DNA of 9,031 nt. Origin: an uncultured Clostridia bacterium (GTDB lineage: Bacteria > Bacillota > Clostridia > Oscillospirales > Ruminococcaceae). Of this stretch, positions 1-6,530 are shown in pieces; position 1 is the stretch's first letter; each line of letters opens with the position of its first letter. The DNA lies in contig CAMHBE010000061.1 in assembly GCA_946183095.1 (NCBI GenBank), positions 1 through 9,031 on the forward strand, read 5' to 3'. Both the position numbers and the translations under genes were made by a program. The notes beneath the pieces were generated by a model, which saw only the letters and a list, made by a program, of their open reading frames with translations, had not been told where the DNA came from and made no database searches.

Positions 1-1810
1 CGAGGTTCGCCACAAATATTATCTTCTTTCCCACAAGGCCTTCGGGCTTGTAGTACGCGGCGATTCCGGAAACTATCTGTCTGCCGTTCCTGCCGTCATC
101 TACCTGTATCTTCAGCAGCTTTTTCGACTTTGCAACTTTTTCACAAGCGGTTATCTCGCCCGTGCGCAGCTTTATCTCCGCAAACTTGTCGATAGTTATG
201 ATGTTCGCCTTATCGAGGTCTTCGTCTTCTTTTATCGTCTTTTCGGGGGTGAGCAGCTTGTTGAGCTCGTCTATCTCCTTGTCGATATCTATTCTCGGGA
301 ACAGCACTTCTCCCTTGTGTACGGTAACATCGGCGGGCAGCACGCCGAACACGGCTGCGCTGTCATACGTTACATCGGCTTCCTTCGCGCCTATCTGCTC
401 CCACACCTTCGGCATGGTAACGGGCATGAACGGGTACAGCAGCGACGAGCACAGCCTTATCGTTTCGAGCAGGTTATAGAGCACCGTCGCAAGTCTCGCG
501 CTGTTCGCTTCGTCCTTTGCGAGCACCCACGGAGCTGTCTCGTCTATATACTTGTTTGCGCGGGATATGACCTTGAATATCTCCGCAAGGGCGAGTGAAT
601 GCTGTGCTTCATCGACGTACTTCGCCACGGGGTCGCGCAGAGCTTTTGCCATCGTGATAAGCTCGTCGTCGAGCGGATCGGGCTTTCTGTCCTTTATCAG
701 CGTGCCTCCGAAATACTTGTCAGCCATTGCCACTGTGCGGGAAACGAGGTTGCCGAGGTCATTGGCAAGGTCGGTGTTGATGCGCCCCACCATTATCTCG
801 TTGGAGAAGTTGGAATCCGAACCGTAGGGCATATCGCGCAGGATCTGATATCTTACCGCGTCAACGCCGTAACGCTCACCGAGCACGAAGGGATCGACAA
901 CGTTGCCGAGGGACTTAGACATCTTCGCGCCGCTGAAAGTTATCCAGCCGTGCCCATAAAGGCGCTTCGGAACGGGAATATCAAGCATCATCAGTATCGC
1001 CGGCCACACGATAGAGTGGAAACGCACTATCTCCTTCGCGGTCATGTGCATATCAGCCGGCCAGTATTTGTCGAAATCGTCATAGGTGTCGTTCTCATAG
1101 CCGAGCGCACTGATATAGTTTATGAGCGCGTCGAGCCACACATATACGGTGTGCTTCGGGTCGAAGGGCACGGGAATGCCCCATTTTACCGATGTTCTCG
1201 AAACGCACAGGTCTTCGAGCCCGTCCTTGACGAAGTTGTTTATCATCTCGTTCACGCGGCTCTCGGGACGCAGATAGTCGGTATTGCGCAGCAGGTCGGT
1301 GACTTTTCCGGTCATTGCCGACAGCTTCAGGAAGTACGCTTCCTCCTCCGCGTCGATGACATCTCTGCCGCAGTCGGGACATTTCCCGTCAACGAGCTGT
1401 GTCTCCGTCCAGAAGCTCTCGCAGGGAACGCAGTATTTGCCCTTGTATGTGCTCTTGTAGATGTACCCTTTGTCATGCAGCTTCGTGAAGATGTTCTGCA
1501 CGGTCTTGATGTGATAATCGTCGGTGGTGCGCACATAGCGGTCATAGCTTATGTTCATGAAGCTCCACAGCTTCTTGAAATTCGCAACTATCCCGTCAAC
1601 GTACTGCTGCGGGGTCTTTCCCTCAGCCTCGGCTTTCTGCTGTATCTTCGCGCCGTGCTCGTCCGTTCCCGTGAGGAACATTACGTCATAGCCCTGCATA
1701 CGCTTCATGCGGGCTATAACGTCACAGGCTACGGTGGTGTAGCAGTGTCCGATGTGCGGGTTGCCCGACGGATAGTAGATCGGTGTGGTGATATAATATG
1801 TCTTGCTCAT
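1..1810 (-). CDS. metG: Methionyl-tRNA synthetase, C-terminus cut off by window edge
   Basis: Cytoplasmic class I aminoacyl-tRNA synthetase that charges tRNA-Met with methionine using ATP. The 603 residues visible show the HIGH-type motif (HIGH, residues 19-22), a zinc knuckle with two CxxC pairs (C127/C130 and C144/C147), the KMSKS loop at 296-300, an anticodon-binding helical domain at about 340-480, and the start of a fused EMAPII/Trbp111-like tRNA-binding domain from about 538. Families with this fusion run to about 640-660 residues, so roughly 40-60 residues lie outside the window. The start is the ATG at 1808-1810, preceded by AAGGAGA (1821-1827, minus strand) with a 10-base spacing. 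The gene is transcribed away from the regulator and has its own promoter. The short leader of about 30 bases leaves no room for a T-box. Both signature motifs are intact, so the enzyme should be functional. Confidence 0.98.
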   Translation of the reverse strand, partial: MSKTYYITTPIYYPSGNPHIGHCYTTVACDVIARMKRMQGYDVMFLTGTDEHGAKIQQKAEAEGKTPQQYVDGIVANFKKLWSFMNISYDRYVRTTDDYHIKTVQNIFTKLHDKGYIYKSTYKGKYCVPCESFWTETQLVDGKCPDCGRDVIDAEEEAYFLKLSAMTGKVTDLLRNTDYLRPESRVNEMINNFVKDGLEDLCVSRTSVKWGIPVPFDPKHTVYVWLDALINYISALGYENDTYDDFDKYWPADMHMTAKEIVRFHSIVWPAILMMLDIPVPKRLYGHGWITFSGAKMSKSLGNVVDPFVLGERYGVDAVRYQILRDMPYGSDSNFSNEIMVGRINTDLANDLGNLVSRTVAMADKYFGGTLIKDRKPDPLDDELITMAKALRDPVAKYVDEAQHSLALAEIFKVISRANKYIDETAPWVLAKDEANSARLATVLYNLLETIRLCSSLLYPFMPVTMPKVWEQIGAKEADVTYDSAAVFGVLPADVTVHKGEVLFPRIDIDKEIDELNKLLTPEKTIKEDEDLDKANIITIDKFAEIKLRTGEITACEKVAKSKKLLKIQVDDGRNGRQIVSGIAAYYKPEGLVGKKIIFVANL

Positions 1811-1848
1811 AGTTAAAACATCTCCTTGAAGCAGAATAATCAACTTAT

Positions 1849-1877
1849 ATTATATCACAAAATGCTCATTTTGGCAA
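1849..1877 (-). promoter_or_regulatory. metG promoter (sigma-A type, extended -10)
   Basis: On the minus strand, TTGCCA (1872-1877) is followed by a 17-base spacer and a perfect TATAAT (1849-1854). TG lies one base upstream of the -10, giving an extended -10. Transcription would start near 1842, leaving a leader of about 30 bases to the metG ATG. This is the best promoter match in the window. Confidence 0.85.
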
Positions 1878-1879
1878 GA

Positions 1880-1908
1880 TGTAAAAAATTTTATAAGAAA
1901 TTTTTACA
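1880..1908. promoter_or_regulatory. Inverted repeat between divergent promoters, possible operator
   Basis: TGTAAAAA (1880-1887) and TTTTTACA (1901-1908) are perfect inverted 8-bp arms separated by 13 bases. The repeat sits just upstream of the metG -35 and about 18 bases upstream of the regulator's -35, so a bound protein could affect both genes. AT-rich DNA forms such repeats by chance fairly often, and an UP-element role is an alternative. Regulation here is inferred from position only. Confidence 0.35.
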
Positions 1909-1925
1909 TTTTTCACAGAAAACAC

Positions 1926-1954
1926 TTGATTTTTTTCACGTTTTCTATTAAAAT
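1926..1954 (+). promoter_or_regulatory. Promoter of the CdaR-like regulator gene
   Basis: TTGATT (1926-1931), a 17-base spacer and TAAAAT (1949-1954) give a good sigma-A-type match. Transcription would begin near 1961, leaving an untranslated leader of about 130 bases before the ATG at 2091. The leader contains a small hairpin (TATGCGC pairing with GCGTATA around a T-rich loop) but nothing I recognise as a riboswitch. Confidence 0.75.
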
Positions 1955-2090
1955 AGAAGTGTATATATTTTTATGCGCTTTTTTCGCGTATAAACAACAT
2001 TTTCCCCGACTGCACGCACTTGCGCGGTATCTGCACCGAGAGACATCAAGCGGCAGCGGGCAGGGCTGATGCCAGAGAAAGGAAATTATC

Positions 2091-3176
2091 ATGTCAAACA
2101 GATTGTTTCAGGGAGTAGTACACCAGATGAGAGATACCGTCGGCAGAGTCATCGGCGTTATCGACGAGAACGCAACGATCGTAGCGTGCAGCGAACTGTC
2201 AAAGATAGGGACTTCCAACGACTTCTTCTCTATCGAGTTCAGCGATTCGCACGACATCTTCATACGCGACGGCTACACATACAAGCCCTTCGGCGTACAC
2301 GTCAAGCCCGATTACGCGGTATTCGTCGAAGGCACCGACGAAATGGCGGGCAAGTACGCCTCCATTCTCGCTATTTCCCTGTCGAGCATAAAGCAGTATT
2401 ACGACGAGAAGTATGACCGCAACAACTTCGTAAAGAACATCATCCTTGATAACGTGCTCCCCGGCGATATAAGCATAAAGTCCCGCGAACTGCACTTCAA
2501 CGCGGATATCAACCGGGTCGTGTTCCTCATAAGCATAGTTTCGTCCAACGACGTTTCGGCGTATGACGTTATACAGAACCTGTTCCCCGACAAGAACAAG
2601 GACTTCGTGTTCAACATCACCGAGAGCGAGATAGTGCTCGTAAAGGAGATAAAGAGCGGTATTGACGTGAAGGATCTCGAAAAGCTCGCCCGCTCGATAG
2701 CCGATACACTCCAGACGGAGTTCTTCACCCGCGTGAACATCGGTATCGGCACCCCCGTTATCGGCGTGAAAGACCTCGCCCGCTCCTTCAAGGAAGCCCA
2801 GATAGCTATTGAAGTAGGCAAGGTGTTCGACACGGAAAAGAACATAGTGAGCTACGACAACCTCGGTATCGCCCGCCTTATCTATCACCTCCCCACGACG
2901 CTCTGCGAGACGTTCCTCAAGGAAGTGTTCAAGAAGGGCTCGATCGAATCCCTCGACCACGAGACACTGTTCACCATACAGCGTTTCTTCGAGAACAACC
3001 TCAACGTTTCCGAAACATCGAGAAAGCTGTTCGTACACAGAAATACACTCGTTTACAGACTTGATAAGATAAAGAAACTCACGGGTCTCGACCTCAGAGA
3101 GTTCGACCACGCTATCATCTTCAAGATCGCGCTCATGGTCAAGAAGTACCTCTCCGCGGATCCTGTGAAATTCTAA
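2091..3176 (+). CDS. CdaR/PucR-type transcriptional regulator
   Basis: Predicted cytoplasmic DNA-binding regulator of 361 residues. The N-terminal part (about 1-100) resembles a PAS/diacid-recognition-type sensor, with a stretch at 20-42 (VIGVIDENATIVAC and after) close to that family's signature. The middle (about 138-250) resembles the degenerate GGDEF-like domain of CdaR proteins, including the SFKEAQIAIEVG segment at 232-243. The C-terminus (about 298-350) is a PucR-type helix-turn-helix with the characteristic NVSETSRKLFVHRNTLVYRL run at 305-324. The ATG at 2091 follows AAAGGA (2078-2083) at good spacing. Family members usually control metabolite-specific genes and often themselves. The effector here is unknown. 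Being divergent from metG and upstream of ftsEX suggests, but does not show, a link to cell-wall genes. No truncation is visible. Confidence 0.92.
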   Translation: MSNRLFQGVVHQMRDTVGRVIGVIDENATIVACSELSKIGTSNDFFSIEFSDSHDIFIRDGYTYKPFGVHVKPDYAVFVEGTDEMAGKYASILAISLSSIKQYYDEKYDRNNFVKNIILDNVLPGDISIKSRELHFNADINRVVFLISIVSSNDVSAYDVIQNLFPDKNKDFVFNITESEIVLVKEIKSGIDVKDLEKLARSIADTLQTEFFTRVNIGIGTPVIGVKDLARSFKEAQIAIEVGKVFDTEKNIVSYDNLGIARLIYHLPTTLCETFLKEVFKKGSIESLDHETLFTIQRFFENNLNVSETSRKLFVHRNTLVYRLDKIKKLTGLDLREFDHAIIFKIALMVKKYLSADPVKF

Positions 3177-3221
3177 GGCAATACCGCACAAATAGCGGAC
3201 GACTGTTTATGCGGTATTGTC
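3177..3221 (+). terminator. Long hairpin after the regulator gene, without a T-tract
   Basis: Starting one base after the stop codon, a 12-pair outer stem (10 perfect pairs CAATACCGCA/TGCGGTATTG at 3179-3188 and 3210-3219, plus flanking pairs with one G-T) continues past one C-A mismatch into a 6-pair inner stem (3190-3195 with 3203-3208) and a 7-base loop. No run of T follows, so it is not a standard intrinsic terminator. It could partly terminate, protect the mRNA 3' end, or be a palindromic repeat. The structure is certain at sequence level. The terminator role is tentative. Confidence 0.5.
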
Positions 3222-3270
3222 CTGAGCTCATGATATGCACGGGGCGGAACTTGTCGTTTCGCCTCGGGTG

Positions 3271-3299
3271 TTGTTCTGACCGCTGAAAAGAAACATAAC
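3271..3299 (+). promoter_or_regulatory. Possible weak promoter for ftsEX
   Basis: TTGTTC (3271-3276), a 17-base spacer and CATAAC (3294-3299) are an imperfect match in the 175-base gap between the regulator and ftsE. A small inverted repeat (ATAACA at 3295-3300 and TGTTAT at 3308-3313) overlaps the proposed -10 and start site and could be an operator. Otherwise ftsEX may depend on read-through from the regulator promoter. Confidence 0.3.
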
Positions 3300-3351
3300 A
3301 GAACTCTTGTTATACGGCGCAGCACGGCTGTGTCCATTAAGGAGATAATAA

Positions 3352-4038
3352 ATGGTAGAATTAAAGAATGTTGACGTGCATTACACGGACGGTCCGCGAA
3401 AGCAGCCGGATGCGCTGAACGACATAAACATCCGCGTGAACGACGGAGAGTTCGTGTTCATAGTGGGTGACAGCGGCGCGGGCAAGAGCACACTGCTGAA
3501 ACTGCTCACCCGCGAGATACAGCCCTCCAGCGGACGCGTGTTCGTGAACGGCTATAACCTCAAAAAGCTGCGGAACCGCAAACTCCCGCAGTTCAGGCGC
3601 TCCCTCGGCATGATATTCCAGGATTTCCGCCTTATCCCCACGCTCACAGTCTATGAGAACGTGGCGTTCGTTCTGCGCGTTATCGACAAGTCGAAAAAAT
3701 ATATCCGCCAGCGCGTTCCGTATGTTCTGAACCTCGTCAAGCTCAACGACAAGGCTAAGGCGTACCCGGGGCAGCTCTCCGGCGGTGAGCAGCAGCGTGT
3801 GGCTATCGCAAGGGCATTCGCCTGCGACCCGAAGATAATCATAGCGGACGAGCCTACCGGAAATATCGACCCGAAGCTCTCCTATGAGATAGTGGAGCTG
3901 CTGCAGGACATAAACGAATGCGGGACAACAGTCATCATGGTAACGCACAATCACGATCTTGTCAAGTATTTCGGCGGCAGGATAATAAACCTCAAAGAGG
4001 GCAGCATTGCCTTTGACGGATATATAGAAGGAGAATAA
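3352..4038 (+). CDS. ftsE: Cell-division ATP-binding protein FtsE
   Basis: ATPase subunit of the FtsEX complex, which sits on the cytoplasmic face of the membrane and uses ATP to drive FtsX conformational changes that activate extracellular peptidoglycan hydrolases. The 228-residue length is typical. Motifs are complete: Walker A GDSGAGKST (39-47), Q-loop Q90, ABC signature LSGGEQQR (142-149), Walker B IIIADEP (162-168), D-loop around 171-173, and H-loop H199. FtsE-typical segments such as VGMIFQDFRL-like GMIFQDFRL (86-94) and PTGNIDP (168-174) separate it from generic transporter ATPases. The ATG at 3352 follows AAGGAGA (3339-3345) with 6-base spacing. It is immediately followed by ftsX, whose ribosome binding site lies in the last ftsE codons, so the two are likely made in fixed proportion. 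Confidence 0.96.
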   Translation: MVELKNVDVHYTDGPRKQPDALNDINIRVNDGEFVFIVGDSGAGKSTLLKLLTREIQPSSGRVFVNGYNLKKLRNRKLPQFRRSLGMIFQDFRLIPTLTVYENVAFVLRVIDKSKKYIRQRVPYVLNLVKLNDKAKAYPGQLSGGEQQRVAIARAFACDPKIIIADEPTGNIDPKLSYEIVELLQDINECGTTVIMVTHNHDLVKYFGGRIINLKEGSIAFDGYIEGE

Positions 4039-4045
4039 GCTATAA

Positions 4046-4948
4046 ATGAGAATGAGCAACTTCGGCTATCTCGTGAGACGCGGGATAGGCTCGGTCTTCA
4101 AGAATGCGATGATGTCCGTTGCGAGCTTCTTCGTACTGCTCGTGAGCCTGCTGCTCATAGGGCTTTCGGTGATAGTCGCAATGGATCTCAGCATTGTGAT
4201 GTCGAATGTTGAAGAAAAAAACGAGATACAGGTATATGTGAACGGCGAACTTGACCAGACCACGCTCAACCACATAACCGACGCAATAAAGAACAACCCC
4301 AACTATCTGAATGTGATATACTATTCAAAAGAGCAGGCGTGGGAGGACGAAAAAGCGAAGATGTCCGATTATAAGGATCTTTTCGACAACCTCAAGGAAA
4401 ACCCCATGCCCCACACGTTCAGGGTAACGGTCAAGGATATATCGGTCATAAGCCAGACGGCGGATGAACTCGCAACCATAGAAGGTGTCGAGGAAGTCAT
4501 GGCACCGCTGGATTTCGCTTCAGCGCTGGTGGATATCCGCTCCACACTATCGGTGATAGCGGGTTCTATACTTGTGGTAATGATCGCGACGAGTATAATC
4601 ATAATATACAACGCGATACGCAGCAGCGTTTACGCCCGCAAGCAGGAGATAAACATAATGAAGGTGGTCGGTGCGACGAACGCCTTCGTAAAGATACCGT
4701 TCTTCATCGAGGGTATGTTTATCGGCATCGCGGCAGGTGCGGCATCGTGGTTCGTGACAAAGGTGACGTATGAGGCGATAGTTCAGCTTTTCCGCGAAGA
4801 TCTCACTATCTGGCGCATCTTCGGTCTTGTCAATATCATCAGGTTCGACGATATAACATGGTATGTCCTCGCCGCCAACTGCGTCCTCGGCGCATTGCTC
4901 GGAGCTGTCGGAACTATCATAAGCACAGGTAAGTATGTAAAGGTGTGA
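4046..4948 (+). CDS. ftsX: Cell-division membrane protein FtsX
   Basis: Membrane subunit of FtsEX, 300 residues, the usual size in Bacillota. The topology is that of the family: cytoplasmic N-terminus, TM1 at about 22-46, a large extracellular domain at about 47-165 that in known systems binds the hydrolase partner, then TM2 (about 168-190), the cytoplasmic loop with the conserved KQEINIMKVVGAT motif (199-211) that contacts FtsE, TM3 (about 217-240) and TM4 (about 271-293). The start at 4046 lies 7 bases after the ftsE stop, with AAGGAGA at 4028-4034. A second ATG at 4052 is too far from that site. The M23 hydrolase downstream is the obvious candidate partner for the extracellular domain. Confidence 0.95.
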   Translation: MRMSNFGYLVRRGIGSVFKNAMMSVASFFVLLVSLLLIGLSVIVAMDLSIVMSNVEEKNEIQVYVNGELDQTTLNHITDAIKNNPNYLNVIYYSKEQAWEDEKAKMSDYKDLFDNLKENPMPHTFRVTVKDISVISQTADELATIEGVEEVMAPLDFASALVDIRSTLSVIAGSILVVMIATSIIIIYNAIRSSVYARKQEINIMKVVGATNAFVKIPFFIEGMFIGIAAGAASWFVTKVTYEAIVQLFREDLTIWRIFGLVNIIRFDDITWYVLAANCVLGALLGAVGTIISTGKYVKV

Positions 4949-5071
4949 GAGCAGAGCGGTGAGCAAGTGAGCAGAGCCGCTGCCGCTCCAGACCGCGCAT
5001 TCGCGCATGAGGGCAGGGCGCTGCCCTCCCCTCAAACTCCCGACCTGCTTCCTTTGTACGACAAAGGAAGC
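4949..5071. repeat. Hairpin-rich repeat-like spacer between ftsX and the M23 gene
   Basis: This GC-rich non-coding stretch begins right after the ftsX stop. It contains a 9-bp direct repeat GAGCAGAGC (4949-4957 and 4969-4977), inverted arms GAGCGG/CCGCTC (4954-4959 and 4983-4988), a small GCGC-ATTC-GCGC hairpin (4995-5006), an 8-pair hairpin GAGGGCAG-GGCG-CTGCCCTC (5009-5028), and the 11-pair hairpin listed separately. Packed palindromes like this are typical of dispersed intergenic repeats, though copy number cannot be seen here. They may also slow RNA decay or reduce read-through within the operon. Confidence 0.55.
5047..5071. repeat. Perfect 11-bp-arm palindrome upstream of the M23 gene
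   Basis: GCTTCCTTTGT (5047-5057) and ACAAAGGAAGC (5061-5071) are perfect inverted arms around the 3-base loop ACG. No T-tract follows on either strand, so a terminator is unlikely. Just downstream, ACGACA (5058-5063) with a 16-base spacer and TGTAAT (5080-5085) is a weak possible promoter for the M23 gene. The palindrome overlaps that -35 and could be an operator. Role unknown. Confidence 0.6.
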
Positions 5072-5121
5072 GAAAACGTTGTAATGAGACAGTGCCGTTA
5101 TGTCTGAAGGAGATATATGAT

Positions 5122-6492
5122 ATGAAAAAGATATACAGGAAAATAGCACAGGCTGCATCTGCCTGTCTGCTGTGCGCCGGGATAGCCGTGAGCGGTCAGC
5201 CGCCCATGCAGCCGGTACACACCTACGCAGACACGGTGGCAGACTATGAACAGAAGATCAAAGACCTCGACAACAGGATAAACGAGATAGATCAGCAGAT
5301 CGCCACGGCAGGTCAGGATATCGAAGCAAGCAAGTCCCAGCAGGACAACTACTGGAACCTGCTCGTTGCCACGCAGGAAAAGATAGATACCGTTAACCTG
5401 TCCGTTGCCGCAAAGGAAGAGGAAATAAAATCCAAACAGGCGGAGATCGACAACAAGCAGCTCGAGATAGACAATAAAGCACTGGAGATAACCGAAACGG
5501 AACGCAAGATAGCCGATACCGAAGCGCAGATAGAAATGCTCGAAAAGCAGAACGAGGAGAACCTCCACCGTTTTGCGCAGATCGTCCGCGCAAACTACAT
5601 CAACGATTCGGGCGACTACCTCTCCGTTATCTCGGGCGCTACCGACTTCTATGATATCTTCGTGCGCAGCAAGCTCATGGACAGCGTTACCCGCCAGAAC
5701 GAGGAGTTCATGAAGCAGCTTCAGAGTGATATCCACCGCCTTGAAGACAAGAAGGTGCAGCTCGGCGATGATATCAAGGCTCTCGAAGACCAGAAGGAAG
5801 GTCTCAATTACGACAAAATGACCCTGCAAATGCAGAAGGAAGATCTCGAAGACGAAAAGATCGACCTCGACGAACGCGTGAAGTATTTCAACGACCTGAA
5901 CAGCAGCTACTGGGGCGAGTACAATACATACGCGTCGCAGATACAGGATCTCGAAACGCGTCAGGCTAACCTGCAATACGAAAAGAAAGTCACACAGGCT
6001 GACCGCGAAAAGGCACAGGCAGCAATGGACGAAGAGATCCGCCGCGCGCAGGAGCGTGCCAAGAACAACACAGTTTACGATACAGGCGAGTGGGCATGGC
6101 CGCTCGACAGGTCGTACCACCTCATAACAACCACGTTCGGCTGGGACGCTTGGAGAAACGGCAACCACGGCGGTATCGACATCGGCAACTCCGGTCTTAT
6201 GGGCGCTAACATCTACGCTTCAAAGGGCGGTGAGGTCATTGTCGCAAAGACCACCTACATACCCGGTTATGACTACGGAATGTACGTCGTTATCGACCAC
6301 GGCAGCGGCTATCAGACACTTTACGCGCATTGCAGCGCCATTTATGTGAGCGTCGGTCAGACCGTAAACAAGGGTGACTGCATAGCGGCTGTGGGTGCAA
6401 CAGGCTGGGCTACTGGACCGCATCTGCACTTCGAGGTGCGCAAGGACAGCGTGCGCATCGACCCGCTGGGCGTTGTTGCATTGCCGCAGTGA
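5122..6492 (+). CDS. Secreted coiled-coil M23 metallopeptidase, likely FtsEX-controlled peptidoglycan hydrolase
   Basis: Predicted cell-wall endopeptidase of 456 residues that cuts peptide cross-bridges outside the membrane. An N-terminal signal peptide (basic KKIYRK, then a hydrophobic stretch to about 25, possible cleavage after TYA at 34-36) is followed by a long coiled coil (about 37-148), a helical segment at 149-190 resembling the conserved RANYINDSGDYLSVISGATD-type region of PcsB/CwlO coiled-coil domains, a second coiled coil (about 193-315), and a C-terminal LytM/M23 domain (about 323-450). Active-site residues are complete: H349 and D353 in HGGID, H403 in YAHCS, and H434/H436 in GPHLHFEV. 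Unlike EnvC, whose LytM domain is inactive, this enzyme should be catalytic. The ATG at 5122 follows AAGGAGA (5107-5113) at 8 bases. An upstream in-frame start at 5092 lacks such a site. Its place right after ftsEX supports control by FtsX. No lipobox is convincing. Confidence 0.92.
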   Translation: MKKIYRKIAQAASACLLCAGIAVSGQPPMQPVHTYADTVADYEQKIKDLDNRINEIDQQIATAGQDIEASKSQQDNYWNLLVATQEKIDTVNLSVAAKEEEIKSKQAEIDNKQLEIDNKALEITETERKIADTEAQIEMLEKQNEENLHRFAQIVRANYINDSGDYLSVISGATDFYDIFVRSKLMDSVTRQNEEFMKQLQSDIHRLEDKKVQLGDDIKALEDQKEGLNYDKMTLQMQKEDLEDEKIDLDERVKYFNDLNSSYWGEYNTYASQIQDLETRQANLQYEKKVTQADREKAQAAMDEEIRRAQERAKNNTVYDTGEWAWPLDRSYHLITTTFGWDAWRNGNHGGIDIGNSGLMGANIYASKGGEVIVAKTTYIPGYDYGMYVVIDHGSGYQTLYAHCSAIYVSVGQTVNKGDCIAAVGATGWATGPHLHFEVRKDSVRIDPLGVVALPQ

Positions 6493-6530
6493 TGCCGGCA
6501 GAAAAATACGATCGATCGGGATAAGTTTAT

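Noticed and set aside
599..1816. 405-codon open frame on the plus strand opposite metG
   Set aside because: Antisense shadow of metG. The minus strand carries clear MetRS motifs, and the plus-strand translation matches no family and lacks a ribosome site.
2199..3191. 330-codon minus-strand open frame opposite the regulator
   Set aside because: Antisense shadow caused by codon bias. The sense strand has full CdaR/PucR domains and a promoter.
5122..5175. Lipoprotein signal in the M23 protein (Cys15 or Cys18)
   Set aside because: The residues before each Cys do not fit a lipobox, and both lie too early in the hydrophobic stretch. A normal signal peptide fits better.
5098..6168. 356-codon minus-strand open frame opposite the M23 gene
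   Set aside because: Complement of coiled-coil codons (GAA, GAC, CAG) produces a hydrophobic Leu/Val-rich frame without stops. No ribosome site or promoter is seen.
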